A stretch of DNA of 32,845 nt from Bacteroidales bacterium UBA1179. GTDB taxonomy: Bacteria; Bacteroidota; Bacteroidia; Bacteroidales; Bacteroidaceae. A program made the position numbers and the translations under genes. Shown one piece after another: positions 1-8,232 of this stretch (position 1 is its first letter; each line of letters opens with the position of its first letter). Below the pieces are notes generated by a model that was not told the DNA's origin, did not search any database, and saw only the letters and a program-made list of their open reading frames with translations. The DNA lies in NCBI GenBank assembly GCA_002309915.1, contig DBYT01000112.1, positions 9,204 to 42,048 of the forward strand, read 5' to 3'.

Positions 1-729
1 TTCCAGCTCAACACCCCGCAGTCATACTTCAACCAGGAGATCTACAACCACTTCCTGGAGCAGTTCACCAACCCCAACGTGATACTGCTTGATGCCGATG
101 AGTACAAAAGGAACGAATTCATAGACGGACTCAAGCAGGTTCTGGCCGATCATGACATACCTCTTACCACACTCATGGTCGACACCGCATTCCAGATGAT
201 TCTGGACACCATCGTACCCGGCAAGCAGAACGTATTCATTATCAACTCCGATGAGAGCGGACCGCTCAACACCATGCTGCCCGTCCTGCAGCTGATAACA
301 CGCACCAAGAACCCCGAAATTGAGACTCACCTGTTCGGATATCCCAAGTATCAGATATACGCAGCAGATCATCTGGAAGAGTTCTATGAGGTTGACACAT
401 GGTTCTACAGTTGGTTCTACACCAACAACATGCTCAAGGAGTCAGTTGATTTCAACACCCTGTTCCGTCGCTCATTCAGCCGTCAGATGATGATAAGTTA
501 TCCCAGTTTCGCACCTTACGGTTATGATACGGGCTACTACTTCCTTAAGGGACTGGCCGTATACGGCAAGGACTTTGAGAACCACCTGAATGACCTTGAG
601 ACAGATCCCGTTCACGTTGGATTCAAGTTTGAGCGCGTCAACAACTGGGGAGGTTTCATAAACCGCAAGGTATTCTTTATTCACTTATCAAACGACTACA
701 AAGTCGAGAAGAAGGATTTTGACAGATGA
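1..729 (+). CDS. Periplasmic-binding-protein-like receptor, 5'-truncated by the window edge
   Basis: The frame is open from base 1, so only the last 242 residues are visible; the first in-window start-like codon (GTG at 79) is internal. The fold looks like a type I periplasmic ligand-binding domain: alternating hydrophobic strands such as NVFIINSDE and a C-terminal stretch with YGYDTGYYFLKGLAVYG, where an Asp-Thr-Gly follows an aromatic run. In Bacteroidales such domains are often fused behind a LysM peptidoglycan-binding domain, which would lie upstream of the window. The protein is probably envelope-located. Its TGA stop overlaps the next gene's ATG (ATGA), so the two are probably translationally coupled. 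Function and ligand are unknown; the LysM fusion is inference from family knowledge, not seen here. Confidence 0.6.
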   Translation, partial: FQLNTPQSYFNQEIYNHFLEQFTNPNVILLDADEYKRNEFIDGLKQVLADHDIPLTTLMVDTAFQMILDTIVPGKQNVFIINSDESGPLNTMLPVLQLITRTKNPEIETHLFGYPKYQIYAADHLEEFYEVDTWFYSWFYTNNMLKESVDFNTLFRRSFSRQMMISYPSFAPYGYDTGYYFLKGLAVYGKDFENHLNDLETDPVHVGFKFERVNNWGGFINRKVFFIHLSNDYKVEKKDFDR

Positions 730-1421
730 TGAAGCGGGCACTTTCCATACTCTTCACTCTGGCGTTTGTATCGGTCATCGCATCGGCTCAGGTGGGTGAT
801 CCGCGCCATACAGTCTCCATAGGCGTCAACGGCGGAATGGGCACAAGCCGGGTGTCATTCATCCCCACCATCAAGCAGACTACCAGTCTGGGGCCCACAT
901 ACGGCATCAGCATACGCCATATATCCGAGAGATATTTCTTCCTCATATGCGGTACTCAGCTGGAGTGCAATATAGCAGGCCGAGGCTGGACCGAGCTTAT
1001 TGAGGACGGTTCAGGAAACGAATATACACGCGTTGCAAATTACATTGAAATACCCTTCCTGGCACATCTGGGATTCGGACGTGAGTTCCGCGGCGTACAG
1101 GGCCATATCAATCTGGGCCCGCAGGTAAGTTATCTGCTAAATGAAAAGGAGATAAGAGGCGGCGGCCCCTGGGATATCAGCAACCGCCCCAACAACGTTA
1201 CCGAGCAGTACGGCAAGAACATAGAGAACAAACTGGACTACGGTATAACCGCCAGCGTAGGACTTGAACTGCATACCGGAGTGGGAAACTTCGGTATTGA
1301 AGGCCGATACTACTTCGGATTGGGTAATATCTACGGAATAACAAAGAAGGATTATTTTGCACGCTGCGCAAACAGCACGATATCTGTCCGCGCCACCTAC
1401 TCCTTCAATATCCTGAATTAA
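726..1421 (+). CDS. PorT-like outer-membrane beta-barrel protein
   Basis: A 231-residue protein with a cleavable signal peptide (MMKRALSILF, hydrophobic core, cut near ASAQ at about residue 22). It then shows alternating amphipathic strands rich in Gly and aromatics (VSIGVNGGMG, YIEIPFLAHLGFG, YGITASVGLELH, FGIEGRYYFGLG) and ends in a strand, ISVRATYSFNIL. This is the pattern of the PorT/outer-membrane-beta-barrel family of Bacteroidetes, small barrels that sit in the outer membrane. Two adjacent ATG codons (726 and 729) can start it; the first overlaps the upstream stop. The 3' end overlaps the convergent DUF4293 gene by four bases. Substrate or partner is unknown. Confidence 0.75.
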   Translation: MMKRALSILFTLAFVSVIASAQVGDPRHTVSIGVNGGMGTSRVSFIPTIKQTTSLGPTYGISIRHISERYFFLICGTQLECNIAGRGWTELIEDGSGNEYTRVANYIEIPFLAHLGFGREFRGVQGHINLGPQVSYLLNEKEIRGGGPWDISNRPNNVTEQYGKNIENKLDYGITASVGLELHTGVGNFGIEGRYYFGLGNIYGITKKDYFARCANSTISVRATYSFNILN

Positions 1422-1891
1422 TCGCGGAGTCTGAATCCGCTCGCTTTTGCTATGATGGCAGCTTCAGCTTTGGAGACGCCGCTTATAGTCATGTACTCCA
1501 GCACAAGACTGATGAGCGGGAATGCCGCAGCCACCCTGGGGCCGAATGAAGCATCACCCTTAACCAGCAGGACATATACCACAAAGAGTATATAATAGCC
1601 TACCGTAAGCAGCATCATAAACACCAGAAGACGCTTCTGAAGCACGAAATTGCGGAAACCGGACAACAGCAGCTCAAACACGCCCACGGCAAGGATTGCA
1701 ATCATAATCACACCCAATCCCCACATGGCGCTTGCGCTGTCACCCTCAATGAAATTGAGACGGAAATTTGTAAGTTCCGCCGATGCCCCCTCCGCATTGG
1801 ACAGTTGTCCGATGGGAAGAAGAAGGCCGGCAAACATCAATACACAGATGAGAGCCAGCCATACCTGATGGAGGTAGAGTTCTATCTTCAT
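1418..1891 (-). CDS. DUF4293 family four-helix membrane protein
   Basis: A 157-residue integral membrane protein with four hydrophobic segments: about residues 10-27 (after KIELYLHQVW), 58-78, 89-110 and 117-140. The short charged N-terminus, long first loop and position directly after the omega-like gene match DUF4293, a Bacteroidetes family of unknown function. The ATG at 1891 shares one base with the upstream TGA stop (TGATG), pointing to coupled translation; a TTG three bases upstream is an unlikely alternative start. The stop overlaps that of the convergent porin-like gene. No catalytic motif is visible. The family call rests on topology and gene order. Confidence 0.7.
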   Translation of the reverse strand: MKIELYLHQVWLALICVLMFAGLLLPIGQLSNAEGASAELTNFRLNFIEGDSASAMWGLGVIMIAILAVGVFELLLSGFRNFVLQKRLLVFMMLLTVGYYILFVVYVLLVKGDASFGPRVAAAFPLISLVLEYMTISGVSKAEAAIIAKASGFRLRD

Positions 1892-2223
1892 CAAAGATTC
1901 TCTTTCTCCTTAGCGGGATTGCGGAAATAGATCTTACCCTCCTCAAACTCCTGAGCAGCGATCAGGGTCGGTTTGGGAAGACGCTCGTAATAACGTGAAA
2001 TCTCAATCTGCTCCCTGTTCTCGAACATCTCCTCAAGATTGTCAGTGGTTGAGCTGAACTCCTCAAGCTTTGACTTGAGCTCTTCTTTCATCTCAACGGC
2101 AATCTGGTTGGCGCGTTTTCCCATGATAGCAACACTCTCGTAGATGTTGCCGGTGTCCTTTACATAATTGACCAGGTCACGGGTTACTGTGTTGGTCGGA
2201 GCATTTGTCTTCTTGAAATCCAT
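1891..2223 (-). CDS. rpoZ: RNA polymerase omega-like subunit (Rpb6 family)
   Basis: A 110-residue protein beginning MDFKKTNAPT. It contains the omega/Rpb6-type helix with NIYESVAIMGKRANQIA at about residues 27-43, followed by a charged coil and a short tail. Omega assists assembly and stability of the RNA polymerase core by binding the beta' subunit. Bacteroidetes omegas diverge from the proteobacterial form and carry this longer C-terminus. One base separates it from the bamD stop upstream, and its own stop touches the DUF4293 start, so bamD, rpoZ and the DUF4293 gene form one tight transcription unit. That order is conserved in Bacteroidales. Confidence 0.85.
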   Translation of the reverse strand: MDFKKTNAPTNTVTRDLVNYVKDTGNIYESVAIMGKRANQIAVEMKEELKSKLEEFSSTTDNLEEMFENREQIEISRYYERLPKPTLIAAQEFEEGKIYFRNPAKEKENL

Positions 2224-2224
2224 T

Positions 2225-3061
2225 TTAGTCTTCTTCTATTATTTGATTCTTGTTTCCTAAGTTTTTGGTGGCGATACGGAACATCTTATCGGCCTCCTTC
2301 ATGAATGAACTCTCGGGGAATTCATTCTTGAAAGCGTAATACTCGTCAATGGCGTCACGGTAGCGGTCATCCCTCTTGGAAAGCACGCTCTCCTGAGCCA
2401 TCTGGAACTTTGCCTTAAGCACCAGTATCGACAGTTTCTCACGATACTTTGAGTAAGGGTAATCACGCAGGGCGTTCTGTGCCACAATTATGCTTGAGCG
2501 GTAATTGTTGCCCAGATAATTGCCCATATTGTAATAAAGCTCTGCCGTTCCCAACTCCTTCTCCACCAGGCGGTCATACATGGTGTAGATCATATCCTCG
2601 GCCTCGGCACGGAACTTACTCTCCGGATATGTCTCCACAAACCTCTGCAACTGCATGATTGCGTTTGTGGTGCTGGTTGCGTCAAGACGCGGATCCGGCG
2701 TATCCAGGAAGAGACTCTTACCTGACCTGAAGAGACAGTTCTCAGAATACGTACTGTTGGGGAACGATCTGTAGCAAGCCATGAAATACTGGGATGCCGA
2801 CAGATAGTCTTCCAGGTTGTAGTAGCACGAAGCCAGAAGGAACATCGACTCCTCAGCCTGCTCAGTACCGCGCTGGTATGCCACACACTCCTCAAGTATT
2901 GAACTGCAGGTTGTGTAGCGACCATCCATAAAGTATGTCTTGGCCAGACTGTACTTGGTGTTGTAGTCAGACGCTTTCAGAATCTTGTTATAGCCTGAAC
3001 AGCCCGACAACACTGCCAGAACAAGGGTTGAGATCAATATTATGGACGCAGTCTTACGCAT
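2225..3061 (-). CDS. bamD: Outer-membrane assembly lipoprotein BamD
   Basis: A 278-residue lipoprotein. The start at 3061 gives MRKTASIILIS and a lipobox LSGC with the lipidated Cys at residue 21; a TTG further upstream would only lengthen the signal peptide. The mature part is tetratricopeptide-like helical repeats (YSLAKTYFMDGRYTTCSSILEE, LLASCYYNLEDYLSASQYFMACY, AFKNEFPESSFMKEADKMF). BamD is the essential partner of BamA in inserting beta-barrels into the outer membrane and works on its periplasmic face. The residues after the Cys (SGYNK) lack an acidic surface-export signal, consistent with periplasmic location. It is the first gene of the bamD-rpoZ-DUF4293 unit and has a clear promoter upstream. 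Confidence 0.9.
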   Translation of the reverse strand: MRKTASIILISTLVLAVLSGCSGYNKILKASDYNTKYSLAKTYFMDGRYTTCSSILEECVAYQRGTEQAEESMFLLASCYYNLEDYLSASQYFMACYRSFPNSTYSENCLFRSGKSLFLDTPDPRLDATSTTNAIMQLQRFVETYPESKFRAEAEDMIYTMYDRLVEKELGTAELYYNMGNYLGNNYRSSIIVAQNALRDYPYSKYREKLSILVLKAKFQMAQESVLSKRDDRYRDAIDEYYAFKNEFPESSFMKEADKMFRIATKNLGNKNQIIEED

Positions 3062-3080
3062 GCTGTGAAATTTCAACCTG

Positions 3081-3111
3081 CAAAAGTACCTATTTTGAGT
3101 GAATGGAGCAA
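3081..3111 (-). promoter_or_regulatory. bamD promoter, Bacteroidetes type
   Basis: On the reverse strand TTG (3111-3109) is followed after exactly 20 bases by TACTTTTG (3088-3081), a full match to TAxxTTTG. Transcription would start roughly 15 bases before the bamD ATG. Confidence 0.75.
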
Positions 3112-3132
3112 GTATGCGCCCGTTATTTAATA

Positions 3133-4758
3133 TTATTTACGTATGCGCAGTACGTCACCGTTGTCACGAACCACGTTTTCCTTCCACTTTTCGGAGTAGT
3201 CTTCCTGTATCGGGTATTCGGGAATCACGTCGCTGAAGCCGTTGGTCATGAACGTACCGTCCTCATTCTGACGCTTAATGTTTCCGTCAATATATTTTAC
3301 CAGAAGATACTTATCCAGATCCTGCCATCTCTTGAACAGTCCTGTAGCATTGTCTATGCCGAACGATGACAGAGACTCGACAGATTCCGAGTCACTTACG
3401 GCATCCACCTTGGCAATCATGTCATTCTCATATTCATCAATGACACTGCGAACCTCGGCACCTATCTTGTCATAACGCAGATAAGCGAACTGTGCTATAC
3501 GGCTTACTGCCCAGTACATAGATGTCTCAGAATACTCAATAAGTGAACCGTTTCCGTCCTTCAGGCACTCAGGAACGCTGTTTGTGCAGCTGAAGAAAGG
3601 CATGAGCGGAGATGTGGCGGCATCATCCACGCCAAACCAGAACACGCCGTTCTTCTTGTCCGGACGGGCCTGGGCCACATACCACCAGCCGGTCTGCTGG
3701 GTCGCGATGGCACGCTCGTTGACATACTCCCAACCCTGATACTCAAACTCCATGGGACGCCAGCGGTAAGGCAGATGACTGCCGCCTGCTCCTATATCGG
3801 TTGTCATGTCCATGGGTGTTCCCTCAAAGTGGTCACGCATCATGTCGGCCAGATCCTTTGTTGAGATTTTTCTATTAGGTTTTACATACAGCGGCATATG
3901 TTTCTTAAGGTCATAACCCATTGCGTAATCCAGATATTCGTCCATACCGTCGGCAAAACGGTTGAAGTATGACCATACGCGTGCCTCACATCCGCGGGCC
4001 GCACCGAAATCCAAAGGATTGTAAACGTCACAGAAGCTGAACTCCTCATCCTTGCCGCTGAATATTCCTTGCTCGCGGGCATGCTTGATCACATCCTTGG
4101 CGTAGAGGCAATTCTCCGGGTCATTGAAGTCAATCGTAGTGATACGTGACTGGTTGGCGTGACCTGAGATATAGCCGTCAGGGATACGCTTGGCAACCCA
4201 CACGGAGCCTTTGTTGATGTTACGGCCCTTCTTGTCGAACTTGGGATTCTTGCCTATTATCTCCATGATCCATATCTCGTTAGGATCACACAGGGTGAAT
4301 GACTCTCCCTCGGATGCGTATCCGTACTGCTGCGTCAGCTTGTCGATGAGCAGGATTGCCTCACGCGCTGTCCTGCAGCGCTCAAGTGCTATGTATATGA
4401 GTGAACCATAGTCCAATACAGCGGTGGAATCGATGAATTCGCGTCCGCCGAAGGTGGTCTCGCCTATGACCAGCTGGTGCTCGTTCATATTACCTATGAC
4501 CGAATAGACGTGAGAGGCCTGCGGAATCTCGCCCAGACGCTTGCCGCTGTCCCAGTCAACTATCTCACGCATTGCTCCTGCGGGGAAATCGGCCGCCGGG
4601 CTGAAATGCAGGGTTCCGTACAGTTGGTGTGAATCGGCCGCATAAGTACACATATTACTTCCGTTGGCCGATGCGCCCTTGGTAACTATCAGGTTCGTGC
4701 AGGCAAATGCACCTGCCGTGCACAGCGCGGCTGCTAAAGTCAAAACAAGCTTCTTCAT
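3133..4758 (-). CDS. C69-family dipeptidase, secreted
   Basis: A 541-residue peptidase U34/C69 (PepD-like) enzyme, an N-terminal-nucleophile hydrolase that releases amino acids from dipeptides. The signal peptide runs to GAFA and is followed by Cys20 in ACTNLIV; in this family the Cys exposed at the new N-terminus is the nucleophile. Other family hallmarks are GETTFGGRE, the VAKRIPDGYISGHANQSRI block and CDVYNPLDFGAARGCEARVW. The chosen start is the ATG at 4758; a TTG twelve bases upstream lies inside a repeat. The gene follows the C_GCAxxG gene on the same strand with only 15 bases between stop and start. Periplasmic or secreted peptide breakdown is the likely role; the substrate is not known. 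Confidence 0.88.
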   Translation of the reverse strand: MKKLVLTLAAALCTAGAFACTNLIVTKGASANGSNMCTYAADSHQLYGTLHFSPAADFPAGAMREIVDWDSGKRLGEIPQASHVYSVIGNMNEHQLVIGETTFGGREFIDSTAVLDYGSLIYIALERCRTAREAILLIDKLTQQYGYASEGESFTLCDPNEIWIMEIIGKNPKFDKKGRNINKGSVWVAKRIPDGYISGHANQSRITTIDFNDPENCLYAKDVIKHAREQGIFSGKDEEFSFCDVYNPLDFGAARGCEARVWSYFNRFADGMDEYLDYAMGYDLKKHMPLYVKPNRKISTKDLADMMRDHFEGTPMDMTTDIGAGGSHLPYRWRPMEFEYQGWEYVNERAIATQQTGWWYVAQARPDKKNGVFWFGVDDAATSPLMPFFSCTNSVPECLKDGNGSLIEYSETSMYWAVSRIAQFAYLRYDKIGAEVRSVIDEYENDMIAKVDAVSDSESVESLSSFGIDNATGLFKRWQDLDKYLLVKYIDGNIKRQNEDGTFMTNGFSDVIPEYPIQEDYSEKWKENVVRDNGDVLRIRK

Positions 4759-4763
4759 TTTAA

Positions 4764-4791
4764 TTCTCAATTCTCAATTCTCAATTCTCAA
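4764..4791. repeat. Heptanucleotide tandem repeat, four perfect copies of TTCTCAA
   Basis: Four exact head-to-tail copies of TTCTCAA (TTGAGAA on the coding strand), with partial units on both sides. The tract encodes the last residues and the stop codon of the C_GCAxxG gene and provides the purine-rich stretch just upstream of the C69 dipeptidase ATG. Slippage would change the distance between these two genes. Confidence 0.9.
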
Positions 4792-5232
4792 TTTCCTCGC
4801 TATTATTCCGGCTGCAATTGAGCATAACTCGCCACACGGACGTTTCTTATAATATTCCGGAGTACGGTCCGAAGGAACCGGAGTACCTTCCGGTTTGGTC
4901 AGACCCAGCAGTTCGCGACATATGATGCTGCCGCAATTTTGCCTGAATTCATCGGCCATTTCCTGTACCAGAGTGTAGTTGGCGGTCTTGGCCTGCTTGT
5001 CGTTTACATCGGTTGCCGGAATCATGACGCCCGCTATCATAGTCATGGCCGATACGGTTCCGCAAACCTCACGCATTCTGCCCATTCCACCGCCGAATCC
5101 GCTGGTAAGACGGGCAACCTCATCCTCTTTCATACCCAGGACATCGGCAAAAGTCATCGCAACTGACTGGCAGCAGTTATATCCGGCCTTGAACAGCTCG
5201 CCGGCCTTCTGTTCTCTCTCTTCAACTGTCAT
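4774..5232 (-). CDS. C_GCAxxG_C_C family redox-type protein
   Basis: A 152-residue Cys-rich cytoplasmic protein. The start at 5232 gives MTVEEREQKAGELF; longer in-frame versions run into the divergent uvrB promoter. Cysteines occur as NCCQS at residues 19-23, in REVCGTV after the Gly-rich GFGGGMGRM, as CGSIICRELLG, and as PCGELC near the end. This is the pattern of the C_GCAxxG_C_C family, proposed to bind a metal or redox cofactor and often found near oxidoreductases. No biochemical function is established. The final five codons and the TGA lie in the heptanucleotide repeat. It probably shares a transcript with the downstream C69 dipeptidase gene. Confidence 0.82.
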   Translation of the reverse strand: MTVEEREQKAGELFKAGYNCCQSVAMTFADVLGMKEDEVARLTSGFGGGMGRMREVCGTVSAMTMIAGVMIPATDVNDKQAKTANYTLVQEMADEFRQNCGSIICRELLGLTKPEGTPVPSDRTPEYYKKRPCGELCSIAAGIIARKLRIEN

Positions 5233-5252
5233 CTCAAAAACTTTTAGAGGCT

Positions 5253-5281
5253 CAAAAATACAAAAAAATGCCGTATCTTTA
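5253..5281. promoter_or_regulatory. Divergent promoter pair between the C_GCAxxG gene and uvrB
   Basis: Reverse strand: TATTTTTG (5260-5253), a full -7 match, lies 21 bases before the C_GCAxxG start. Forward strand: TATCTTTA (5274-5281), one mismatch to TAxxTTTG, lies 21 bases before the uvrB ATG. I see no convincing -33 box for either. The block resembles the purU/SDR divergent region around 8190. Confidence 0.55.
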
Positions 5282-5302
5282 CAGCTCGCTTTTACGTAAA
5301 CG

Positions 5303-7312
5303 ATGGATTTCAAGTTAGTATCACCATTCGAGCCCACCGGCGACCAGCCGCAGGCCATTCAGCAGCTCACCGAAGGGTTGCTTAACGGAGCACAGGCACA
5401 GACGCTGCTGGGTGTGACCGGATCGGGCAAGACATTCACCATAGCCAATGTCATAAAGAACATAGGGCGCCCCACTCTGGTGCTCAGCCACAACAAGACT
5501 TTGGCAGCCCAACTGTACAGCGAGTTCAAGTCATTCTTCCCCCATAACGCAGTAGAATACTACGTATCATACTACGACTATTACCAGCCCGAGGCATACC
5601 TGCCCGCCACCGACACCTATATAGAGAAGGACCTGGCCATCAACGACGAGATTGACAAGCTGCGCCTGTCGGCCACATCGGCCCTTTTGTCGGGACGCAA
5701 TGACGTGATCGTGGTGTCATCGGTCTCATGCATATACGGCATGGGTAACCCGGCCGATTTCTACAACAATGTGATTGAGCTCCGCAAGGGTGACCGCATA
5801 GACCGTAACGTATTGCTGCGCAAACTGGTAGACTCTCTCTACACCCGCAACGACATTGAACTGGGACGCGGCTGTTTCCGCGTCAAGGGTGAGAATGTTG
5901 ACGTCAACCTGGCATACAACGACACCGCCGTACGCATCCAGTTCTGGGATGACGAGATTGATTCCATATATGAGTTCGATGTACTGACCGGTGAGCGCAT
6001 AGACGATTATGAATTCTACCGCATATACCCCGCAAACCTCTTCATGACCACCAAGGAGAGTCAGGAACGCGCCATTCACGCTATCCAGGACGACCTTGTG
6101 GAAAGGGTAGCCTACTTTGAGGAGATTGGAAAACCGCTCGAGGCCAAACGCCTCAAGGAGCGCGTGGAATATGACATAGAGATGATACGTGAACTGGGAC
6201 ACTGCAGCGGCATAGAGAACTACTCCCGCTACTTTGACGGACGTGCCCCCGGCACACGCCCCTACTGCCTGCTGGATTTCTTCCCCAAGGATTTCCTGAC
6301 CGTCATTGACGAGAGCCACGTGAGCGTACCGCAGCTGCACGCCATGATAGGCGGTGACCGCGCCCGCAAGAAATCCCTTGTAGAGTACGGATTCCGCCTC
6401 CCGGCAGCATTTGACAACCGTCCCCTCAAGTTTGAGGAGTTCAAGGAACTTACCGGACAGACCATTTACGTGAGCGCCACCCCGGCCGATTACGAACTGG
6501 CCGAGAGCGATGGCATCGTCGTGGATCAGGTAATCCGCCCCACCGGCCTGCTTGACCCCGAAATCGAGGTACGTCCCAGCAAGAACCAGATTGACGACCT
6601 CATGGAAGAGATTGCCGTACGCTCCGAGCGTGACGAGCGAGTCCTGGTAACCACCCTGACCAAACGCATGGCCGAGGAACTGAATGAGTACCTGCTTAAG
6701 AACGGTGTCCGTGCCAATTACATACACAGTGATGTAGATACGATGGAGCGCATCCAGATAATGACCGATCTGCGCAAAGGCCTCTATGACGTACTAGTGG
6801 GAGTCAACCTGCTGCGCGAGGGACTTGACCTGCCCGAGGTATCACTGGTGGCCATCATCGATGCCGACAAGGAGGGATTCCTGCGTGACCATCGCTCACT
6901 CACCCAGACAGCCGGACGTGCCGCCCGTAACGTGAATGGAAAGGTAATCCTCTATGCCGACAAGATAACCGAGAGCATGCGTCTTACCATTGCCGAAACC
7001 ACACGCCGCCGCGAAAAACAGATGAACTACAATAAGGAGCACGGAATTACGCCCAAGCAGATTGAGAAGGCACTCAACACATCACTGCTCGTGCAAAGCA
7101 GCCAGGAGGCAGAGCCCAAACCATACAACCTGGAAGAGCGCACAAGAACAGTTGCAGATCCCGTAATAGCCAGCATGACTCCGCAGCAGCTTGACAAGGC
7201 CATAGCACGTACCAGACGTCTCATGAATGAAGCAGCCTCCAGAATGGACTTCATGGAGGCCGCTCAATATCGTGACGAGATGTTTAAACTGGAAGCACTC
7301 AAAAAAGCTTAG
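5303..7312 (+). CDS. uvrB: Excinuclease ABC subunit B
   Basis: A 669-residue protein of the usual UvrB length. Walker A GVTGSGKT spans 37-44; the damage-binding beta-hairpin region YYVSYYDYYQPEAYLP spans about 87-101; DESH (Walker B region) is at 336-339. The helicase motifs ATPADYELAE, VNLLREGLDLPEVSLVAIIDADKEGFLR and QTAGRAARN are all present, and a C-terminal UVR domain (MDFMEAAQYRDEMFKLE) ends the protein. UvrB receives damaged DNA from UvrA, verifies the lesion and recruits UvrC for incision. It appears monocistronic. Its TAG stop overlaps the TAA stop of the convergent purU gene. Confidence 0.98.
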   Translation: MDFKLVSPFEPTGDQPQAIQQLTEGLLNGAQAQTLLGVTGSGKTFTIANVIKNIGRPTLVLSHNKTLAAQLYSEFKSFFPHNAVEYYVSYYDYYQPEAYLPATDTYIEKDLAINDEIDKLRLSATSALLSGRNDVIVVSSVSCIYGMGNPADFYNNVIELRKGDRIDRNVLLRKLVDSLYTRNDIELGRGCFRVKGENVDVNLAYNDTAVRIQFWDDEIDSIYEFDVLTGERIDDYEFYRIYPANLFMTTKESQERAIHAIQDDLVERVAYFEEIGKPLEAKRLKERVEYDIEMIRELGHCSGIENYSRYFDGRAPGTRPYCLLDFFPKDFLTVIDESHVSVPQLHAMIGGDRARKKSLVEYGFRLPAAFDNRPLKFEEFKELTGQTIYVSATPADYELAESDGIVVDQVIRPTGLLDPEIEVRPSKNQIDDLMEEIAVRSERDERVLVTTLTKRMAEELNEYLLKNGVRANYIHSDVDTMERIQIMTDLRKGLYDVLVGVNLLREGLDLPEVSLVAIIDADKEGFLRDHRSLTQTAGRAARNVNGKVILYADKITESMRLTIAETTRRREKQMNYNKEHGITPKQIEKALNTSLLVQSSQEAEPKPYNLEERTRTVADPVIASMTPQQLDKAIARTRRLMNEAASRMDFMEAAQYRDEMFKLEALKKA

Positions 7313-8160
7313 CTGAAAACGACAGTCTTGTTCTTGTAAACCAGAATCTTGTGCTCGATATGCTTCTGCACCGCGTGTGACAGAACTATCTTCTCCAGAT
7401 CCTTGCCCTTGTTCATCAGGTCCTTGGGCATATCCTTGTGTGATATGCGTACCACATCCTGGCAGATGATAGGACCGGCATCAAGCTCGGCCGTAACATA
7501 GTGGCTGGTAGCGCCGATAATCTTTACACCGCGGTCAAAAGCAGCCTGATAAGGCTTGGCGCCCACGAATGCAGGCAGGAACGAGTGATGGATGTTGATG
7601 ATCTTGTTGGGATAAGCGGCAATCATGCGGTCACCGATTATCTGCATGTAACGTGCCAGAACAATGAAATCTATGTTGTTCTCCTTAAGCAGTTCCATCA
7701 TGGCTGTCTCCTGCTCAAGTTTATTCTCCTTTGTTATGGGATAAACGTAATACGGAATGCCGAACATATCGGCCACATGCTTCATATCGGGATGATTGCT
7801 GACAATCAGAGGTATCTCCACGTTCCACTCGCCTGCGCTGTAACGTGCCAGAAGGTCAAACAGGCAGTGTGACATCTTTGATACGAATATGGCCATACGG
7901 GGTTTGGTATCGCTGAAATAGAGGCGGAACTTCATGTCATACTTCTTGGCGTAAAGTGTGCCGAAGTAATCCGATATCTTGTCCTTGGGTATCAGGAACT
8001 CATCGATATTCCATTCAATACGCATATTGAACACGTTCTCCACGTGGTCCACGAACTGTGCCAGATAAACCACGTTTCCGCGATTCTCAGTAATGAAATT
8101 TGTGATATCTGCAATGATTCCCGGTCTGTCGGGGCAATGCAAAAGAAGTGTTACGGTCAT
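7309..8160 (-). CDS. purU: Formyltetrahydrofolate deformylase
   Basis: A 283-residue enzyme that hydrolyses 10-formyltetrahydrofolate to tetrahydrofolate plus formate, balancing one-carbon units with purine synthesis. Residues 1-75 form an ACT-type regulatory domain (LLLHCPDRPGIIADITNF). The formyltransferase domain follows with SNHPD at 121-125, LARYMQII at 168-175, the catalytic Asn189-Ile-His191 in NIHHSFLPAF, and Asp227 in ELDAGPI. The ACT domain separates it from PurN. The ATG at 8160 begins MTVTLLLHC; upstream in-frame residues belong to the promoter region. It ends overlapping uvrB by four bases. Confidence 0.95.
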   Translation of the reverse strand: MTVTLLLHCPDRPGIIADITNFITENRGNVVYLAQFVDHVENVFNMRIEWNIDEFLIPKDKISDYFGTLYAKKYDMKFRLYFSDTKPRMAIFVSKMSHCLFDLLARYSAGEWNVEIPLIVSNHPDMKHVADMFGIPYYVYPITKENKLEQETAMMELLKENNIDFIVLARYMQIIGDRMIAAYPNKIINIHHSFLPAFVGAKPYQAAFDRGVKIIGATSHYVTAELDAGPIICQDVVRISHKDMPKDLMNKGKDLEKIVLSHAVQKHIEHKILVYKNKTVVFS

Positions 8161-8181
8161 TGTATTTTGTTTTTCAAGGCG

Positions 8182-8210
8182 CGAAAATACACAAAAAAAC
8201 GTTATCTTTA
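8182..8210. promoter_or_regulatory. Divergent promoter pair between purU and the SDR gene
   Basis: Reverse strand: TATTTTCG (8189-8182) upstream of purU. Forward strand: TATCTTTA (8203-8210), about 23 bases before the SDR ATG. The forward box and its following bases (TATCTTTACAGC) are identical to those at uvrB, and the A-rich spacer is similar. Confidence 0.5.
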
Positions 8211-8232
8211 CAGCATAATAACATCCTTGTTT

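Noticed and set aside
3103..3369. 88-codon forward frame between bamD and the C69 gene
   Set aside because: It overlaps the bamD promoter and the C69 3' end antisense and shows no protein-like pattern.
4764..4791. CRISPR-like array
   Set aside because: Seven-base units without spacers are a simple tandem repeat.
5726..6727. 333-codon open frame antisense to uvrB
   Set aside because: Its length follows from the codon bias of uvrB; it has no promoter of its own, no domain signature and lies wholly inside a certain gene.
7300..7320. AAGCTTAGCTG as a terminator for uvrB/purU
   Set aside because: The possible stem is only a few pairs and has no T-run in either direction.
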